Source: an uncultured Collinsella sp. (lineage in GTDB: Bacteria; Actinomycetota; Coriobacteriia; Coriobacteriales; Coriobacteriaceae). From it: 5,204 nucleotides of DNA. A model generated the notes under the pieces. The model was given only the letters and a program-made list of their open reading frames with translations, was not told where the DNA came from and made no database searches. This document shows positions 5,131 through 5,204 of the stretch, piece by piece; the first letter of the stretch is position 1, and the number at the start of each line of letters is the position of its first letter. The stretch spans positions 1 to 5,204 of the forward strand of contig USMA01000101.1 of NCBI GenBank assembly GCA_900555765.1. The letters are read 5' to 3'. The position numbers and the translations under genes were made by a program.

Positions 5131-5204
5131 AGAACCACCCTTAAAAAGGGTGGTTTGCTCTTAGGGTATAACCCACGGGCCCCGGGCTCGCGTCTAAAGG
5201 CGCG
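5131..5204. mobile_element. Possible end of an IS200/IS605-like element or derived repeat (partial)
   Basis: Several palindromes are packed together: the 10-bp stem at 5133-5155, GGGT/ACCC around ATA (5164-5174), GGGCCC and CCCGGG, and at the edge CGCGTC-TAAA-GGCGCG (5189-5204), a 6-bp stem including one G-T pair with a TAAA loop. Stem-loops with short A/T loops near the ends are typical of IS200/IS605 elements. No transposase coding is visible and the region is truncated, so this is an inference. Confidence 0.3.
5133..5155. repeat. Perfect 10-bp palindrome with a 3-nt loop
   Basis: AACCACCCTT and AAGGGTGGTT flank AAA. On the plus strand it is followed by TTTGCTCTT, a poor T-tract, and no plus-strand gene ends before it, so a terminator role is not well supported. 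Its position beside further palindromes at the window edge suggests a mobile-element end. Confidence 0.7.

Noticed and set aside
1..5204. CRISPR array, tRNA or rRNA
   Set aside because: I saw no spaced identical repeats outside the 36-nt coding repeat, no cloverleaf with a T-arm GTTCGA motif, and no rRNA-like conserved stretch.

Overview
The window reads as a moderately high-GC chromosome segment in which every convincing gene lies on the minus strand, so transcription runs from high to low coordinates. G/C-rich third positions, purine-rich Shine-Dalgarno sites, a DegV-family protein, a long-form hibernation factor and a lipobox-type solute-binding lipoprotein suggest a high-GC Gram-positive gut-type bacterium. 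My best guess is the Coriobacteriia (Collinsella-like). That guess rests on gene style and general knowledge, not on a marker gene.

Layout in the direction of transcription. (a) 5204-5092: no gene; strong palindromes that look like the edge of a small mobile or repetitive element. (b) 5061-4684: a promoter with a perfect TATAAT -10 box, then a leader of roughly 340 nt with perfect stem-loops. (c) 4683-3691: a secreted lipoprotein with a family 3 amino-acid-type solute-binding domain and a Ser/Asp-rich tail, closed by a clear intrinsic terminator (3624-3591). No permease or ATPase is nearby. (d) 3590-3374: the upstream region of hpf, with an 8-bp inverted repeat. (e) 3373-2789: the long-form ribosome hibernation factor, followed by an inverted repeat and a second intrinsic terminator (2759-2728). 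(f) 2709-1: an apparent operon of degV (fatty-acid-binding type), an NAD(P)-dependent beta-hydroxyacid dehydrogenase with an unusual His/Cys/acidic C-terminal tail, a small two-helix membrane protein, and the N-terminus of an unrecognised acidic protein cut by the window edge. Gaps in this group are 92, 5 and 15 nt.

The genes do not form one obvious pathway. HPF parks ribosomes when growth slows; DegV/FakB proteins carry fatty acids; the dehydrogenase substrate is unknown, but its tail looks built to bind metal. Three things most deserve attention: the metal-binding tail made of a 12-residue repeat, whose last codons also form the ribosome-binding site of the next gene; the terminator lying only 4 nt before the degV ribosome-binding site, which implies read-through or attenuation; and the long structured, in-frame-open leader of the lipoprotein gene. 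I found no CRISPR array, tRNA or rRNA, and no complete mobile element.
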